A stretch of 9,032 nt of DNA from JBPESN01 sp051710625 (GTDB lineage: Bacteria; Pseudomonadota; Gammaproteobacteria; Enterobacterales; Enterobacteriaceae), in NCBI RefSeq assembly GCF_051710625.1, contig NZ_JBPESN010000084.1:1-9032 (forward strand), read 5' to 3'. The notes beneath the pieces are model-generated. The model searched no databases. It saw only the letters and a list, made by a program, of their open reading frames with translations, and was not told the DNA's origin. The position numbers and the translations under genes were made by a program. Below, piece by piece: positions 7,124 through 9,032 of this stretch. Numbering within the stretch: position 1 is the stretch's first letter; each line of letters begins with the position of its first letter.

Positions 7124-7559
7124 ATGGTTACCCCAGCAGAAACTTCCTTTCAGTCGCGTTTATTCACCGGTACCGGCAAATTCGCCTCGGCACAGCTGAT
7201 GCTGGACGCCATCCTCGCCTCCGGCAGCGAACTGGTTACTCTGGCGATGCGCTGCTGCCGGCATTACGGCAGGCCGGCGTCCGGGTTACTACCCAACACG
7301 TCCGGCGCTAAAACCGCCGAAGAAGCTTTGTTCGCCGCCCGTTTGGCGCGCGAAGCGCTGGGCACCCACTAGATCAAACTTGAAATTTATCCGGATATGC
7401 AATACCTGTTGCCCGATCCGATAGAAACATTAAAAGCGGCGGCGTAGTTGGTCAAAGAGGGGTTTGTGGTGTTGCCCTACTGTGGCGCCGACCCGCCTCT
7501 GCCGCCGGCTAGCAGAGGCGGGTTGCGCGGCAGTAATGCCGTTGGGATCGCCTATCGGC
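7124..7559 (+). pseudogene. thiG: Thiazole synthase ThiG, multiply broken and truncated
   Basis: ThiG condenses deoxyxylulose phosphate with dehydroglycine and ThiS-borne sulfur to make the thiazole. The start is clear (ATG three bases after thiS, GGAGG at 7112-7116): SRLFTGTGKFASAQLMLDAI and SGSELVTLAM. A deletion near 7246 removes about 31 bases relative to E. coli; an extra G near 7283-7285 restores the frame for LLPNTSGAKTAEEALFAARL. TAG at 7370-7372 replaces an expected Trp, one codon before the Lys (7376-7378) corresponding to the Schiff-base lysine. A second TAG lies at 7445-7447. A further shift after YCGADP (about 7493-7497) leads into LCRRLAEAGCAAVMPLGSPI read in another frame. Similarity ends about 7559, near residue 145 of 256. 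The remaining C-terminal part and thiH are not found downstream. Confidence 0.92.
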
Positions 7560-8015
7560 TTGTAGCGATGCAAACGATTCTGGACTAATTTGCACTCAAT
7601 TCTGGACTCTCGATAAGCTCAAAATTTAGGTATTTTAGACTGTTCAGAATCGTTTGCAAATTGACGCATTGTCACTTGAGTGTTGCCTAACTTACCTGTA
7701 AGAACCTCAAAAGATGCATAAATGCTACGTATAGCTAAACGAGCTATAGCCGTTGCTCAAGGTAGGCACTAAACTATTGCTGTAATAATTATATCACTAT
7801 ATTGGTGATGGCTTTCCTCTCAAGCTGGAAATCAATGTACGTTTTCGTGTAACATCCCAGCCCTTACTTGATGTTTAGTAAATGCTGTTAGGGACTGCAG
7901 CAGTGGCTTAAAATCGATATCTTAAGCAGTTCTACGCCTTAACTTGAAAGACTTTTAATTCGCGCTGATAGGTTATCTATGTTTAACAAGTTCATGAGCA
8001 TTTTCATGCTGGGAT
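7560..8015. other. AT-rich non-coding stretch between thiG remnant and IS
   Basis: About 455 bases with no frame longer than a few dozen codons on either strand and visibly lower GC than the flanking genes. It replaces the end of thiG and all of thiH. Apart from the repeat cluster at 7570-7657, I see no gene, RNA or terminator that I can support. It may be the remnant of a further mobile element or an old decayed intergenic region. Confidence 0.5.
7570..7657. repeat. Inverted and direct repeat cluster after thiG breakpoint
   Basis: GCAAACGATTCTG at 7570-7582 is a perfect inverted copy of CAGAATCGTTTGC at 7645-7657; allowing one mismatch the repeat extends to 16 bases. The 10-base ATTCTGGACT also occurs as a direct repeat at 7577-7586 and 7599-7608, a spacing of 22. 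The motif lies within about 12 bases of the point where thiG similarity ends, which suggests the end of an unidentified mobile element or protein-binding sites. The 62-base spacing makes a simple terminator unlikely. Confidence 0.7.
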
Positions 8016-8042
8016 TGTAGTAGTCAACTAAAACTGGCCACC
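8016..8042. repeat. Terminal inverted repeat of right IS copy (orfB side)
   Basis: Starts TGTAGT and ends TGGCCACC, the partner of the repeat at 472-498 (20 of 27 positions match). It fixes the junction at 8015/8016. Confidence 0.85.
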
Positions 8043-8917
8043 GCGTTAGCGTTTTTCCAGTATCTATATTTCTGATTCATTTGGTGGCAACCCACCGTTA
8101 TATTCATGCGGCCTGCGTGCGCTGTAATATCCCACGATATAGTCGGTAATTTCATGAGCAGCTTCGCTGAAGCTGTTGTAACCCTTTGTCAGCACCCATT
8201 CTGTCTTCAGGCTGTGGAAGAAGCGCTCCATCGGACTGTTATCCCAACAGTTACCACGCCGACTCATGCTTTGTTTGATCCGGTAACGCCACAGCAACTG
8301 TCGGAACTGCCTGCTCGTATAGTGGCTAGCCTGATCGCTGTGGAACATCACTCCGACTGCTTTACCACGCGTTTCCCATGCCATTTCCAGTGCTTTGATG
8401 GTCAGTCTGCTGCCCGGGGAGAACGACATAGCCTAGCCCACCGGTTTCCTCGCGAACAGATCAAGAACAACCGCAAGGTATGCCCAGCGTTTCCCGGTCC
8501 AGATATACGTCACATCGCTCCGTTACAGCGAACTGGCGCTCAAGATAATTCGGGATCGCAACATGCTCCTGACCGCCACACTTATACCTGGGCGTCGGCT
8601 TGCTGACAACTGACCAGCCCCAGCTCTTTCATAAGCCTGTCTGCGAGCCAGCGCCCCATCCAGAAGCCTCTCTGGGTTGCCATGGTGGCGATACTTCTCG
8701 CGCCAGCTGCACCATGGCTGATATTGTGCAGTTCATGAACCTGACTGCGCAATACCGTTCGCCTGCCGTCTAGCCTGTCAGGACGACTTTTCCAGTATTT
8801 GTAACTGCTGCGATGAACCCTGAACACGTGGCAGAGTGTGGCCACAGGATGATGCGCTCTGAGTTTCCCGATTAACGAGAACTGTTCAGGGAGTCTGACA
8901 TCAAGAGCGCTGTAGCC
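8024..8917 (-). pseudogene. IS3-family transposase OrfB (DDE integrase), multiply broken
   Basis: OrfB carries the catalytic integrase domain. Reading on from the slippery site, the frame gives VATLCHVFRVHRSSYKYWKS and SISHGAAG-type sequence to LMKELGLVSCQQ. There an extra base leads to a stop at 8582-8584. The correct next frame reads PTPRYK and VAIPNYLERQFAVTE. A deletion then removes residues just before the first catalytic Asp (DVTYIWTGKRWAYLAVVLDLF); by memory of relatives about 20 bases are lost. A TAG at 8433-8435 replaces Trp in PVGWAMS. The remaining open piece (8064-8429) contains FHSDQASHY with the second Asp and SPMERFFHSLKTEW with the Glu. One extra base near the end breaks the last dozen residues; corrected, it ends at 8024-8026. 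Inactive. Confidence 0.88.
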
Positions 8918-9032
8918 TTTTTTAACATTTCGTTTTCCATTTCAATGCGTTGTACCTTCTTCTTGAGCTCACGTATTTCGATTTGTTCCGGAGTTATGGG
9001 AGAGGCTTTTGGCGTTTTCCCCTGTCGCTCAT
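8872..9032 (-). CDS. IS3-family transposase OrfA, C-terminal part (runs off the window)
   Basis: The visible frame is open: RGKTPKASPITPEQIEIREL, then a leucine-zipper-like helix (VQRIEMENEMLKKATALLM) and DSLNSSR before TAA at 8872-8874. It lacks the single-base insertion that breaks the left copy. In this family the C-terminal helix mediates multimerisation. The N-terminal helix-turn-helix lies beyond the window, so intactness cannot be judged. Confidence 0.85.
   Translation of the reverse strand, partial: ERQGKTPKASPITPEQIEIRELKKKVQRIEMENEMLKKATALLMSDSLNSSR
8917..8923 (-). other. A6G slippery site for -1 frameshifting (right IS copy)
   Basis: The same AAAAAAG heptamer as in the left copy, in phase A AAA AAG within orfA and leading by a -1 slip into orfB. 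It is retained although the downstream orfB is dead. Confidence 0.8.

Larger units (their letters stand above)
8016..9032 (-). mobile_element. IS3-family insertion sequence, right copy (orfB end, runs off the window)
   Basis: This is the same element as at 1-498, in the same orientation, seen here from its orfB-side end. The terminal TGTAGT begins at 8016. It holds the degraded orfB and the C-terminal part of orfA. About 1.02 kb of an estimated 1.23 kb is visible. The orfB lesions show this copy cannot supply its own transposase. Confidence 0.9.

Noticed and set aside
499..8015. Composite transposon carrying hemE and thiamine genes
   Set aside because: The interval is the standard enterobacterial order nfi-hemE-nudC-rsd-thiCEFSG, so it is resident chromosome with two separate IS insertions rather than transported cargo.
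7560..8015. Short frames and small palindromes in the AT-rich stretch, considered as small genes or CRISPR-like repeats
   Set aside because: Frames are very short with no good ribosome-binding sites, and the repeats are not regularly spaced with unique spacers.

Overview
The window looks like the chromosome of a host-associated enterobacterium undergoing gene decay, most like the Sodalis-type insect symbionts. That placement is inferred from three things: the gene order nfi-hemE-nudC / rsd-thiC-thiE-thiF-thiS-thiG is the E. coli-type order; the proteins are very close to E. coli homologues I know; and most genes carry one or a few recent lesions beside insertion-sequence copies. No species is assigned.

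Layout. Bases 1-498 are the end of an IS3-family element on the minus strand. It has cut endonuclease V (nfi) after about 66 codons. hemE (709-1773, minus) is complete. nudC (1822-2592, minus) has a single in-frame stop at codon 70. On the plus strand rsd (2700-3201) is broken by a stop and a +1 frameshift. A TPP riboswitch (3294-3390) follows, leading a thiamine operon: thiC (3505-5433) and thiE (5423-6073) have open frames, while thiF (6063-6923), thiS (6920-7120) and thiG (7124-about 7559) are pseudogenes. thiG is cut off and no thiH follows. About 455 AT-rich bases without coding signal (7560-8015) carry a short inverted-repeat cluster. A second, also decayed, copy of the same IS3-family element starts at 8016 and runs off the window, in the same orientation as the first.

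How the genes fit together. ThiC makes the HMP-P pyrimidine and ThiE joins it to the thiazole to make thiamine phosphate; ThiF, ThiS, ThiG and ThiH make the thiazole. Here the thiazole branch is destroyed while the pyrimidine and coupling enzymes keep open frames, so de novo thiamine synthesis from this locus should not work. ThiC also carries substitutions at positions I believe are nearly invariant (Lys435 where Glu is expected, Leu364 where Trp is expected), so it may be a silent pseudogene. hemE is the one gene that looks fully sound. I found no undescribed system; the interest lies in the decay pattern, the retained riboswitch and the paired IS copies.
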